A stretch of DNA of 64,000 nucleotides from Triticum aestivum (Eukaryota; Streptophyta; Magnoliopsida; Poales; Poaceae): contig NC_057807.1 in the NCBI RefSeq assembly GCF_018294505.1, forward strand, positions 140,894,747 through 140,958,746, in the 5' to 3' direction. Each line of letters starts with the position of its first letter. Within the stretch, counting starts at the first letter, position 1. Shown in pieces: positions 1 through 11,165 of the stretch. Made by a program: the position numbers and the translations under genes. A model generated the notes under the pieces. That model ran no database searches. It saw only the letters and a list, made by a program, of their open reading frames with translations, and was not told the DNA's origin.

Positions 1-1833
1 AATTGTTTTCGATTGTGAGAATCTTTTTCACCCATCAGGAGATATTCAAGAGTCTTCTCAGTTTGTCATCCGGAGTCCATCAATTCAGGTTTATTCATTC
101 TCAGCCGTCAGTTATCATTCTCCTATCTTGCCGGTGCATCTATCGAATATCCTCTAATCAGTTCTTGATCTCTTTGTTCTCATGTATCTAGTTTGTCTCA
201 AGCACCTTCGTTCATTTGCTAATTCTTATCGGTGATGCACCCCTACTTCGATCATTTTCAATTCTTACGGTGGTTCTTTCAAGATCTCTCTTCCTTGTTC
301 ATCATATCAATTCATTTGTTGTTCCAATCCTACCGGTGGTTCGTTGAAGACCTTCTCAAGTTTACGCTATATCTCTTTTAATCCTTTCTACGAGAATAAG
401 TAGTATGCCAAATCCGTTGATTGTCGTCAATTTAATTGGTGAAGGATAAGCATAACATAATTCTTATTCTTGTTCATCCAAGTGATTAATTCTTTATTCC
501 GGAGGCCCTTAAAATTCTCGGTTTCATTTGTTTCATCTTCTCTTTTTCCCGGAGTTCCAAGCTCTAATTATCACGGAGATCCATCTAAATCATTGCAAGG
601 ATTCACCTTGTGTTTTCAATTTCTCTTTCTTTTCATTCCTTTTGTTTACCGGAGTTCTTCATGGAGGTTCTACATGATGGTTCATCAAGGATTTAATTCC
701 CTTCTCAAAGTTTTCATCGAGATTCTTTTCTAGGGAGCTCAAGCTTTCTTCATATGGTAATCCTGAGTGCAATTCTTTCTACCATATTTTGGAGGTGGTA
801 TTATGTCATTCTTGATAATTTGAGTTCATGTTCCATGATTCACATGTTGTTAAGAATGAGTTATTTTTAAATCCATCAACCTCGTTGTTGGAGTTATCTT
901 GTGTCATATTTCACCTAAAAGCCTTCCATTGGAATGTTGCTATTTGTGGTGCTTGCCAATGATCCAAGTTATCTCTTTATCATCTTGGTGGAAGAAGTGT
1001 TCATCTCTTCGTCGATCTAAAGCTAGCAATCGTTTCCGTTAGTGGCCGGTTGTCACCTCATAATTTTGAGATGTTTTCCATAAGCCCACTACAAGCTTAT
1101 TCGTTTCGTTGTTGGTTTTTCCCAACAACCCCGTTGTAACCTTCTTGGAAGAGTGCTTTCCAAGCTCAATTGTGGCAGAAGTTGCCATTTCCCCTCCATT
1201 CTGTTATTCCAATGACCTATCTTCTATTCTTTCTTCGGAGGCATTGTGACGTTGCTCTTTTCACTCACCATCTCGATTCGTGAGGATCGTGTTCTTTTCT
1301 TGCTTATCCATTTAACCGGAGTGTCGTGTTTTCATTCGAGTTCTCTAATCTTATCAAGTTTTCCCTCCTTCCTCAACTGGAGAGCTGTCTGAAATCCTTC
1401 TTACCCATTGTGCCATTCTTTCAATAGTTCCGGAGGCAGTGTGTTGTTGATTTCATCAAGTAACATCCCATCTTCTCAAGTTCATGTTCTATTCTTCCAT
1501 GTTCAACCGGAGTACTGCCCGAATTCTTCCCCTCTCATCTTGTTTTAACCGGAGTGGTTTCGAATTCTATCTTGTCCATTAAACTCTTGATTCATGTCTT
1601 TGCAACCTTCAAGTTCTCGTAATGTTCCTTGTTCCTTTTTTCTAACGGATTGTTTGCAATCTCGTTCTTCTCAGTTGTGCTCTTTCTTTTCAATTTGTTC
1701 AACCTCTCAAGGTTCTTTGGTTTCACTCATTGGTCAAAGAAGCAACTTAGTTTTACCTCTTCTCTTCCTCTTCCGTTTCTCTCCGGTGCCATCCTAGATC
1801 TCGGGACGAGATCCTCTTGTAGTGGTGGAGTGT
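1..1833 (+). other. Non-coding internal region of element F
   Basis: AT- and T-rich sequence without a supported gene; the open frames are short and resemble no known domain. It matches the reverse complement of the internal region of element R (19321 onward). The hexamer CCGGAG recurs at 70, 499, 549, 649, 1316, 1430, 1507 and 1549, usually within a pyrimidine-rich context, suggesting a decayed repeat structure. Confidence 0.7.
1799..1833 (+). promoter_or_regulatory. Polypurine tract and preceding conserved motif of F
   Basis: The sequence GGGACGAGATCCTCTTGTAG is followed by TGGTGGAG directly before the LTR start TGTAACG. A closely similar motif precedes the LTR of R (19321-19361, other strand) and the chromovirus K (54262-54290). 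The purine-rich end is the expected primer for plus-strand DNA synthesis. Confidence 0.7.
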
Positions 1834-3452
1834 TGTAACGCCCCGAGACCGACGATCCAGAAGACTTCCAGCTATTCCGAGTTCCTCCGTGTGTTTTTTA
1901 TTTGTGCTTGCTCTATTTATTTTTGCATTGCATCATGTCATCATGCAGTCATCTCTTAAATCTTTTGCAACTCTTCCAAATAAATTGTATGGATTTTTCG
2001 ATCCATTTAAACCAAGGGAACTCACATGGTGACTTCTCTTTATAACTTATCCTCCAATATTAGGGAGCTATATTAAATATTTCTTTATTTCGGAAATCAC
2101 CAAAACACACTTGCAAAATAATTCCCCATGCCTTTGACCTCAAACGTTGTCCAATAATTTATTTCATCATTTTTCGGAGCTCCACCAAAAATCCGAACAT
2201 TTTTGGACACTTCTAAATCCTAGTCCTTGTTCAAACCATTTGAATTAAATTCAAATGACTTTGAATTTAATTCTTGCAATCTTGCCCACTCCATTTTTCT
2301 TGGGACAAGCGCATTTTTGCGAGTCCGGGAAAATTATCCCCGTGCCCAACTCTTTCTCTAACCTTTCTTTTCTTCCCTTTTTCTTTCTCTTTATTTTCTA
2401 TTTTGATAAGAGAATTAGAGATAGAGAGAGAGAAGGAGCCCTGCAGCCCAGCAGCCAGGCCAAGCCTGCTCCATCCGCATCCCAAGGCCCAGCCGGCCCC
2501 TGCCTTCTAACCCTAGCCGCACCCTTCTCCCGATCCCATCTCCCTCCCGCAGCGCCTCCATCTCCCACCTCTGCGCCCCATCGCTCCTCGTCCCGATCCC
2601 CATCTCCTCCCTCGCGCCACCTTCTCCCTCGCTCGACCCCATCGCTAGCAGCCGCCGCTTTGTTCGTGGCGTCGGCCGGACCTCCAGCGCCGCCGCCTCA
2701 AGCTCCAGATCCGGTCGGCCCCTGCCCATGCTCCGCCGCCCCGTTCAAGTACCTCCATCGGAGCACGCCCGCTGAGCTCCGTCGCGCGCCCTCATCGGCC
2801 CTCGTCCCCGCCTCCTCGTCTACCTGACGCCGCCGCCGGCCTCTGCTTCTCAGCAGCCCCGCGTCCCCCTCTGCTCCACCACGCACGCAGCGCCCGAGCC
2901 CGGCCGCGTCGCAGCCTCTGCTGCCGGCGACCTCGCCACCGGCCTGCTAGCTCGTCCCCAACCCCAAGCTCTCCTCTGCGTCGTCATCAGCCGCAGTTGC
3001 AGAGGAGTTCGTCTGCCGCCATGGAGTTTCGCCACCAGCCAGGATCCGGCGTCCCGAGGCCGATCCGTCCACCCCAGCCGTCCCTGCGCCTCCCCGTCGT
3101 GCTGCATCATCAGAGCTTGCGGCGCTGCCGTTGCCCTCCTGCCTCCACGCCGTCTTTGTTCAGGCGGAGATCGAACACACGCTGCCCCTGCGCGTTAACC
3201 AAACCACCCAATCGCACCCTGCTGCTTCGGTCGCTATTGGTTTGTTTGGCCATCATGGATATGTTGCTGCGGACGCCAAGTACGACTACACCACGGTGAT
3301 ACATGAACGACTACACGGCTATGACATCCTGGAATCTCTAAGTACCGTGGCACCGAAGACTTTTGATGCGTCAAGTCCCTCTCCGACAATTGTTGGACTA
3401 CCATCCCGTGCATTGCACCAAGTACCACGACATCGTCGGCCCTACAAGTTCA

Positions 3453-3693
3453 ACTATGGTTGCCGTGTACGACTACCGTCGACCCTCGAAGACCCCGTGG
3501 ACCCCGATTCATCTACGGGACATGAACAACTGCTACCACTACCGTCGCCGTGAACCACTACTTCCACTACGGCATGTGTACGACTACTTCCCACGACGAC
3601 ACGTGAACAACTACTTCCTCTACGACCGCTACGAGAACGTCTACTTCCTCTACATCGTACCGAACGCGTTCCGCCCCGAATGCACGCTTCGAA
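3453..3693 (+). repeat. Triplet-phased degenerate tandem repeat inside the F LTR
   Basis: Variants of a unit containing CTACTTCC and CTACGACCGCTACGAG recur. They keep one frame open, rich in Tyr, Asn, His and Arg (for example NNYFLYDRYENVYFLY). The equivalent frame is open in both R LTRs (17374-17691 and 34349-34648, minus). A tandem repeat with a unit that is a multiple of three would give the same picture, so coding is not claimed. Confidence 0.55.
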
Positions 3694-3694
3694 G

Positions 3695-4422
3695 GTATAA
3701 CCCGAGACGACCGCGATGAGATGCCCTTGCATGTATGAGATGCACCGTTTTTGCCGTGTCCGAATTGTCACTCATTTCCATGCCCCTAACCTGTGGGACA
3801 CCCGATATTCGGGATCACCCCACCATCTCTAGCATGTTCCGCACATCCGCACGCTTCCTTTTGCACCGGTATCTCCTTGAGCTACCGGAACCGGAATGTT
3901 GCCGTGGCACCATTTCCGTTTCACCGTCGTGGCACCTTTTTCCTTCCGCCATGGCGACAAATGCTTCATAACATGCTCATGCCAACATTTTCGTAAAATT
4001 GCATAAAACTTGCATATGTCATCCGCATCATGATAACAACATTTAAAATGTTTAAACTTGTTGTTGCATTAAATTGCTAAATGCATATGGGGATTTACCG
4101 GATTTGTTGTTTTTATATCCGGCCCCATTTAAATTGTTTAGATGGTATAGTTTATATTATGCTTCACCTCTTGCCATGTTTAACAACATTTAATATTGTT
4201 GGGTACATAAACGGGATCAAACTAAATAACTTATCGTGGTGTTTCGTCAATATGCAGTTGCATATTGAGCTCCATTTAATTTGTAGGGTTGTTTGTGCAC
4301 TTTGCCATGCCATGCTTCATTAAACCGGACATGCATCATGCTTGTTTGTGCATCATGACTTGTTTATGTGATGTTTGTTTACCATGGTTGTTTGCTTCTT
4401 TCCGGTTTGCTTCTCTTGTTAG
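3695..4422 (+). other. 728-bp segment present in the F LTR and absent from R
   Basis: F reads GCTTCGAAG, then this segment, then CTTCGG; both R LTRs read GCTTCGAAGCTTCGG without it. No terminal repeats or target duplication mark it as an insertion, so a deletion in the R lineage at a short microhomology is more likely. Its second half is AT-rich and no gene is seen. Confidence 0.7.
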
Positions 4423-6173
4423 CTTCGGTTTCGTCCCGGAGTTGTGAGGATTCGTTTGACTACGTCCGTTTGTCTTCTTCATGGACTCGTTCTTCTTCCT
4501 AGCAGGATTTCAGGCAAGATGACCATACCCTCGAAATCACTTCTATCTTTGCTTGCTTAGTTGCTCGCTCTTTTGCTTGCCTATGCTGCGATACCTACCA
4601 CTTGCTTGTCATGCCTCCCATATTGTTGAACCAAGCCTCTAACCCACCATGTCCTAGCAAACCGTTGATTGGCTATGTTACCGCTTTGCTTAGCCCCTCT
4701 TATAGCGTTGTTAGTTGTAGGTGAAGATTGAAGTTTGTTCCTTGTTGGAACATGGAGATGTTGTTCCTTGTTGGAACATGTTTACTTGTTGGGATATCAC
4801 AATATATCTTATTTAATTAATGCATCTATATACTTGGTAAAGGGTGGAAGGCTCGGCCTTATGCCTGGTGTTTTGTTCCACTCTTGCCGCCCTAGTTTCC
4901 GTCATATCGGTGTTATGTTCCCGGATTTTGCGTTCCTTACACGGTTGGGCTATAATGGGAACCCCTTGACAGTTCGCCTTAAGTAAAGCTTCTCCAGCAA
5001 TGCCCAACATTGGTTTTACCATTTGCACTAACAACCTACCACCTTCCCTTGGGTTCTGCAGACTCAAGGGTCATCTTTATTCTAACCCCCCCCCCCCCGG
5101 GGCCAGTGCTCCTCTGAGTGTTGGTCCGAACTGGGCAGCCTGCGGGGCCACCTCGGGGAAACTTGAGGGTTGGTTTTACTCGTAGCTTGACCTATCTGAG
5201 TGTGCCCTGAGAAAGAGATATGTGCAGCTCCTATCGGGATTTGTCGGCACATTCGGGCGGTGTTGCTGGTTTAGTTTTACCCTGTCGAAATGTCTTGTTG
5301 TACCGGGATACCGAGTCTGATCGGAACGTCTCGGGTGGAGGTCTATTCCTTCGTTGACCGTGAGAGCTTGTCATGGGCTAAGTTGGGACACCCCTGCAGG
5401 GATTTGAACTTTCGAAAGCCGTGCCCGCGGTTCTGGGCAGATGGGAATTTGTTAACGTCCGGTTGTAGAAAACCCGAAGTTGACCTTAATTAAAACACAT
5501 CAACCGCGTGTGTAACCGTGATGGTCTCTTTCCGGCGGAGTACGGGAAGTGAACACAGTGTTGGAGTTATGCTTGACGTAGGTTGCTATAGGATCACTTC
5601 TCGATCATACTTTTATCGACCGTGCTTTGCCTTCTCTTTTCGCTCTCATTTGCGTATGTTAGCCACCATATATGCTAGTCGCTTGCTGCAGCTCCACCTC
5701 ATTACTCCATCCTTCCTATAAGCTTAAATAGTCTTGATCTCGCGGGTCGAGATTGCTGAGTCCCCGTGGCTCACAGATACTTTCAAAACCAGTTTGCAGG
5801 TGCCTATGTTACCGTGCAGATGACGCAACCAAACTGAAGGAGAAGCTCGATGAAGATCTTGCCCTTTGTGTTGTTTCGTTCTAGTTGGTCAGTAGTGGAG
5901 CCCAGTTGGGGTCGATCAGGGACCTTTGTCGCATTTGGGGTTCTTCTTTTATTTTGGTTCCGTAGTCGGACCTTGATTGTATCTGGATGATGTAATGCTT
6001 TATTCATGTAATTGTGTGAAGTGGCGATTGTAAGCCAACTATGTATCTCTTTCCCATATGTATTACATGGGTTGTGTGAAGATTACCTCACTTGCGACAT
6101 TGCTTTCAATGCGGTTATGCCTCTAAGTCGTGCTTCGACACGTGGGAGATATAGCCGCATCGAGGGCGTTACA

Positions 6174-7252
6174 CCGCGGGAGGTCGAGGGCGGCACGGGG
6201 AGATGGCCCCGGACCGGATCCGGCCGGAGGCGAGCGCGGTCGGCGGCGCGCGGGGCCGGAGGGCTCCAGGCGGCGCTCGGGGAGGCACGGCGGCGCCTGG
6301 GCAGCCGGCAGCGGTGAGTGCCGTCGAAGGGCGGCAGGGATCGGGCGGCGGCCAGATGGGCTCGGCGGCGCGGCGCACGGAGGAGCTCGGGCGAGGTCAC
6401 GCTGCAGGCGGAGGGACGCCGGCGCGGCAACGGGAGGAGGCGGAGGCCACGACGGGCGGCGCGGGCCAGCTCGCGGGCGCGCGGCGGCGGTGGGCGGGTG
6501 TGTGCGGGCCGGCCTCGGGCTCGGCGGGCCCGCGGCGGCGCGGTGGAGAGAGAAGGGCCGCGGGGACACGTGGCGAGGCGCGGTTGGAGGAGAGGGGCGA
6601 CGGGGTGACGTGGCGGCGCGTGATTCGCCGGAGTGAGGTGGAAGCTGGACGTGTCCGGCCGGAGTTGGACATGTCCGGTGGCGGCGGGGGAAGAGGGCTA
6701 GGGTTGGACTGCGTGAAAAATCCGGGAGGGACACATATTTATAGGTAGAGGGAGCTAGGAGGCTCCAAATGAGGTGCGGTTTTCGGCCACACGATCATGA
6801 TCGAACGACCGAGAGCATGGAGGGGAGTTTGCTGTGTTTTGGGCCACTTTGGAAGGGGTGTTGGGCTGCAACAAAAGAGGGCTTTGCGGTTACCCGGTTA
6901 ACCGTTGGAGTATCAAACAACCTCCAAATGGCACGAAACTTGACGGGCGGTCTACCAGTGCTATACCAAGGCCGCTTGGCAAACCTCGGGCCATTCCGAG
7001 AAAGTTTAACACCCGCTCACAACGAGAGACAAAAGGGGGACGCCAGAGGGCATATGAGTGCCGGATTGCAAAATGGACAACGGGAAAAATGCTCGGATGC
7101 ATGAGACGAACACGTATGCAAAATGAAATGCACATGATGACATGATATGAAATGCATATGATGACATGGCAAAGTGCAACACGCAAGCAAATGACATGGC
7201 AACGCCGACGAATAACTGGCAGACACCTGGCGCATCGGATCCGGGGTGTTAC
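6174..7252 (-). repeat. 5' part of an LTR of element X (minus strand)
   Basis: On the minus strand it starts at 7252 with TGTAACACCCCGGATCC, the usual TG start of a Gypsy LTR. It then runs through an AT-richer part, a TATA box (6736-6743) and a very GC-rich leader, and is cut at 6174 by element F. The rest is outside the window. Long overlapping frames in 6130-6750 on both strands are GC-rich artefacts; no domain is recognisable. Confidence 0.65.
6736..6743 (-). promoter_or_regulatory. TATA box of the X LTR
   Basis: TATAAATA on the minus strand, between AT-richer upstream sequence and the GC/CT-rich leader that contains AACCCTAG. Its position fits the U3/R boundary of a long grass LTR. Confidence 0.55.
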
Positions 7253-7375
7253 AATATCCGTATCTCCCATCCGGACATGGGACAGAGTCTTCAATCTTGT
7301 ATCTCCATAGTCTAGGAGTCTGGCCGAAGATGATAGTTCGGCTATCCGGACACCCCCTAGTCCAGGACTCCCTCA
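7253..7375 (-). repeat. LTR fragment of the T family
   Basis: This segment matches the right-hand end of the 473-bp LTRs of element T (for example 24760-24873), including the terminal GGACTCCCTCA, with a short internal deletion near 7262. It was cut at 7252 by element X. It abuts S-family gag-region sequence at 7376, so a T-family LTR or element had inserted into S1. Confidence 0.8.
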
Positions 7376-7473
7376 AACTCCTTGAACTAATGCAAGATGT
7401 GGAAGTTGTTTGCACTTGTCCTTGCCAAAATAAATGAGTGAAGTATATTGGCGGAGTCACCCTCAAGAACTCT

Positions 7474-9651
7474 CTAGTTCTTCTTCTTCGGGATCCACAT
7501 CATCTTGATGGGAATCCTTGGAGTTCTAGATGTACTTGATGAAGTAGAACTTGATGTAGTCTTGGGAACCCACTTGACCAAGGCTTCGGAGCATCTTAAA
7601 ATGCATCAATCTCCTCTTGAAGCTTGTCCTTGCCTTTTAGCTTGTGGTCTTGTGGTGGAAGATCATCTTGAGCTTGTGTCCCCTTGAAGGAAGTAGGGTC
7701 ATACTTCTCTTGTTGAGGAACAAACTTCGTCTTGGGGTATTGATCTTCTTCCCACTCAACTCCTTTAGCATTGAACTTTCGTTCAAAACGAACACATTGA
7801 TTCTTTCCGGTGCCTTCCTTGCTTGTGTACAATTTCCTCAAATTGCTTATTTCCGGCAAGGCTTTTGTAAACACCTTTCTCTATACTTCCCTTCTATAAG
7901 CTATTTTCTTGCTCAAGTGTAACTTGGCTAAGAGAGTCATTAGTGGAATCAAGAGAACTACTAGAAGCAACAATATTAGATTTAGCATGATTGTTGTTAC
8001 TACTAGAAGAAGAATCTTTCTTGTTCTTGTTGCTAGATTTCACTTGTGGCATGTACGTAGACAAGAGTAAATGCTTGGCAATGTAAGAAGAACTTTTCTT
8101 CTGAAGATCATCATTGATGGCCTTTAAGAACCCATGCTCTTGCTCAAGATTGAGCTTTTCGAAGCGTAACTTCCCATGAGTTTTTAAAAGTTCTCGATGA
8201 TCTTCTAAAGTAGTTTCATGATCTAACTTAAGAGTGTTAAGTTCTTTAGATAGAAGCTCAATCTCCTTCTTATCATTGTCATTGGTTTTATCTTGATTAA
8301 CATGATTAATTGATGTTTCATCATAGTATTCATCACTAGAGTTGTCAACAAGTAAATCATCATCACCTAGCAAATCATCTTCATCAGTATTGAAATCAAC
8401 ATACTCGGGGTGTGATACCTTGGGGCCTTTAGCCATGAAGCATCGTCCAATTCCTTCATTTGGTGAGACAAATATGTCAGAGGAGTTTGTTGACACAAGT
8501 GCTAGACTGGCAACACCTTCATCTTGAGTATATTCGGAGTCGGAGTGATAACTTCTCTCGAAGTGGTGGTCAGAGTCGGAGCTGGATACACATTCACCAA
8601 CATGAGCTTGATGTCTTCGTTTTGTGTAGCTCCTTGATGACTTGTCCTTCCTTTCCGAATCCTTGCTTCTTCGAAAGGTTCTTCGTTCATAGCAATCATC
8701 TTACTCCTCTCTCTTGGAGGTGATTCTTCCTTTTTGCTTCTCCTTTTAGGCGAGTCTTCTCTTCTTTTGTAGGGAGCCGTACACTCATTGGAATAGTGTT
8801 CGGGTCTTCCACAATTGTAGAAATTTCGCTCACGGCTAGAAGATCTTTTGTCATTGTAGGACCTTGACTTGGAACCTCTTTCCTTGCTTCTACTCTTGTA
8901 GAATTTGTTGAAGTTCTTCACCATTAAGCTCAGTTCTTCATTGAAGGCTTGTTTCTCATTTGATGATGTAGGAGCATTACATGAGGCTTTGTAAGCACCA
9001 CTAGATTTGTTGTGAAGCTCTTCTTTGTCCTTGAGTGACATCTCATGAGCAACAATTCTTCCAATGACTTCGGTTGGCTTGAGATCTTTGTAATTTGGCA
9101 TCATTTAGATCAATGTGCACACGGTATCATATTTTCCCTCCAAGGCTCTCAAGATCTTCTTGATGATGATTTTGTCGGTCACCTCTTCACCCTAAGCTGG
9201 CAATCTCATTTGTGATGACAGCAAGCCTAGAGTACATTTCAGCGACACCTTCACCATCCTTCATTTTGAACTTGTCAAGTTGACTTTGAAGCACATCCAA
9301 CTTGGATTCCTTGACGGAGTCGGTACCTTCGTGCATATCAATCAAGGTATCCCAAATTTCCTTTGCATTCTCAAGACGGCTGATTTTGTTGAATTCTTCG
9401 GGGTACAATCCATTGAAGAGGATAACACAAGCTTGAGCATTGTATTGCAACATCTTCAATTCTTTCGCGGTAGCTTCATGGTTTGGTTCTCTCCCATCAA
9501 ATAATTCACCTTGCAAACCAATACACACAATAGCCCAAACGGCGAAGTTATGTCCAAGAATATGCATTTTCATCTTATGTTTCCAACTAGCAAAATTAGT
9601 ACCATCAAAGTAAGAACCTCTACGGTGGTAATTTCCCTTGCTAGACGCCAT
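7474..9651 (-). pseudogene. gag: Copia-type gag of element S1, broken
   Basis: The product would be the capsid/nucleocapsid protein of a Ty1/Copia element. The N-terminal part (9187-9651) shows the Copia gag fold region with YFDGTNFASWKHKMKMHILG and a later AEMYSRLAVI. A basic middle part (8502-9104) carries a zinc-knuckle site whose first Cys is Phe (FYNCGRPEHYSNEC). The third part (7894-8496) is acidic, then charged and probably coiled coil. The end (7474-7874) finishes WIPKKKN and a TAG stop. The parts lie in different frames and a TAA interrupts at 7596, so it is not translatable as one protein. No protease, integrase or RT follows within the visible sequence. S2 carries a close copy (37627-39801). 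Confidence 0.8.
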
Positions 9652-9721
9652 ACTCTCCTAGGTTGTGAAACCAAGGCTATGATCACCAAAGCTATGGAAA
9701 TCAAGGCAAATGGAGACCAAA

Positions 9722-9733
9722 GCTCTGATACCA
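9722..9733 (-). promoter_or_regulatory. Primer binding site of S1 (initiator-Met tRNA)
   Basis: TGGTATCAGAGC on the minus strand, two bases inside the LTR end. This is the standard plant iMet primer complement. Confidence 0.85.
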
Positions 9734-10542
9734 CTTGTAAGATCGAAAGTATGTCTAGAGGGGGGTGATTAGACTACCTGACCAAATGAAAACTTAACCT
9801 TTTCCCAATTTTAGTTCTTGGTAGATTTTAGCAACTTAGCACAAGTCAATCTCAATACAATTAAAGCAAGCATGCAAAGAGTATATGGGCAACGGAAAGT
9901 AAAGCATGCAACTTGCAAGAAATAAATGGGAGGAGTTTGGAGGGAGCCAACGCAATGTTAACATGGAGATTTTTGGCATGGTTCCGATAGGTGGTGCTAT
10001 CGTACATCCACATTGATGGAGACTTCAACCCATGAATGGTAACGGCTGCGTGACTCCACGGAGGGCTCCACCCACGAAGGTTCCATGAAGAAGCAACCTT
10101 GTCTATCCCATCATGGCCATCGCCCACGAAGGACTTGCCTCACTAGGGTAGATCTTCATGAAGTAGGCGATCTCCTTGCCCTTACAAACTCCTTGGTTCA
10201 ACTCCACAATCTTAACGGAGGCTCCCAAGTGACACCTAACCAATCTAAGAGACACCACTCTCCAAAAGGTAATAGATGGCGTGTTGATGATGAAATCCTT
10301 GCTATTGTGCTTCAGATGATAGTATCCCCAACACTCAACTCTCTCTCACAGTTTTGGCTATGGTGGAAAGATGATTTGAGTGGAAAGCAGCTTGGGGAAG
10401 GCTAGAGATCAAGATTCTTGTGGTAGGATTTGAATATCTTGGTCTCAACACATGAGTAGGTGGTTCTCTCTCGGAAAATGAGTAGTGGAAGTGTATGTGT
10501 ATTCTGATAGCTCTCCTCACGAATGAAGAATGGGTGGAGGGG

Positions 10543-10550
10543 TATATATA
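10543..10550 (-). promoter_or_regulatory. TATA box of the S1 LTR
   Basis: TATATATA on the minus strand within GGCTATATATACCCC. It lies directly downstream (minus sense) of the TCGGT/ACCGA array at 10590-11060. Same position in the S2 LTRs. Confidence 0.65.
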
Positions 10551-10589
10551 GCCTCCACACAAAATCTAACCATTACACACAGATTCCCA

Positions 10590-11060
10590 AACTCGGTGGG
10601 ACCGAATCAGCAAACTCGGTCAGACCGATCCAGGTAAAAATATGAACGTTAGAGTTTTCGGTGGGACCAATATAGTCAACTCGGTGGGAGTGATATGCTA
10701 GGGTTAGGGCATAACATAATCTCTGTGTGACCTATCGCATGAACTCGGTGGGACCGATTTCAGCAATATGCACACAGAGGGTTGGTTAGGCAAACTTGAT
10801 GGGACCGATTCTCTCACTTCGGTGAAATCAAAGTGTTATGAAAAGGAAACAGGGAGTTTGCAATACAAACTCGGTGGGACCGAATTGCTCATTTCAGTAA
10901 GATCGAAATGTTACAAAAAAGGAACCAGGGAGTTTGCAATCCCATCTCGGTGAGACCGAGATCCCTATCGTTGAGACCGATGTAACTAGGGTTTGTGGTA
11001 GTGGCTATGTCAAATGAAACTCAATGGCGCCGGATAGATCAAATCGGTGGGGCCGAATTT
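10590..11060 (-). repeat. Array of TCGGT-N3-ACCGA palindromes in the S1 U3
   Basis: About 14 irregularly spaced copies or variants of TCGGTGGGACCGA, each a 5-bp inverted repeat around three bases. All lie upstream of the TATA box in the transcription sense. The S1 copies are more decayed than those in S2. Confidence 0.75.
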
Positions 11061-11160
11061 GACTTTTAGGTTTAGGACATATGTGGATGTGAGAAATTTG
11101 TTGAGGGTTTTGGAGTATATCACTAAGCATTTTGAGCAAGTAGTCCATTTAGCAACACCT

Positions 11161-11165
11161 CATCC
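11161..11165. other. Target site duplication of S2, left copy
   Basis: CATCC, matched by CATCC at 41532-41536. Joining the flanks restores a continuous S1 LTR. Confidence 0.9.

Larger units (their letters stand above)
1..6173 (+). mobile_element. Element F: 3' part of a large non-coding LTR retrotransposon
   Basis: The stretch consists of 1.8 kb of internal sequence, a pre-PPT/PPT motif and a complete 3' LTR. The left part of the element lies outside the window. The same family is seen inverted and complete at 15797-36276 (element R); the two share LTR ends TGTAACGCCC...GGGCGTTACA and the motif before the LTR. No gag or pol similarity is visible in any frame, so it is a non-autonomous (LARD-like) element. 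It interrupts an LTR of element X, whose remainder begins at 6174. The left target duplication is not in the window. Confidence 0.85.
1834..6173 (+). repeat. 3' LTR of element F (4,340 bp)
   Basis: Begins TGTAACGCCCCG and ends GAGGGCGTTACA, a terminal inverted repeat. From left to right it contains an AT-rich part (to about 2430), a CT- and GC-rich leader-like part (about 2430-3280), a block with triplet-like repeats (3453-3693), a segment missing from the R copies (3695-4422), and a moderately AT-rich end. It aligns with both R LTRs (3.52 kb each) along the rest of its length. Pro/Ala/Ser-rich frames in the GC-rich part are judged non-coding because they occur in several frames on both strands. 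Confidence 0.85.
7376..11165 (-). mobile_element. Element S1 (Copia, minus): 5' LTR part, primer site and gag
   Basis: Read on the minus strand this is the 3' portion of the 5' LTR (11165 to 9736), the primer site and a gag pseudogene. The remaining 241 bp of the same LTR lie at 41537-41777, beyond the inserted S2. The rest of the element is left of the window. The copy is older than S2, as it carries S2 inside its LTR. Confidence 0.8.
9736..11165 (-). repeat. S1 LTR, larger part (1,430 bp)
   Basis: Begins on the plus strand at TGTAAGATCGAAAG (the LTR 3' end on minus). It stops at 11165, where S2 inserted after CATCC, and the missing 5' end is found at 41537-41777. Compared with the S2 LTRs it is clearly diverged, in line with an older insertion. 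Confidence 0.85.

Noticed and set aside
6083..6748. Long overlapping frames on both strands (up to 203 codons)
   Set aside because: Very GC-rich LTR leader; frames open in all registers, Arg/Pro/Ala/Gly-rich, no domain.
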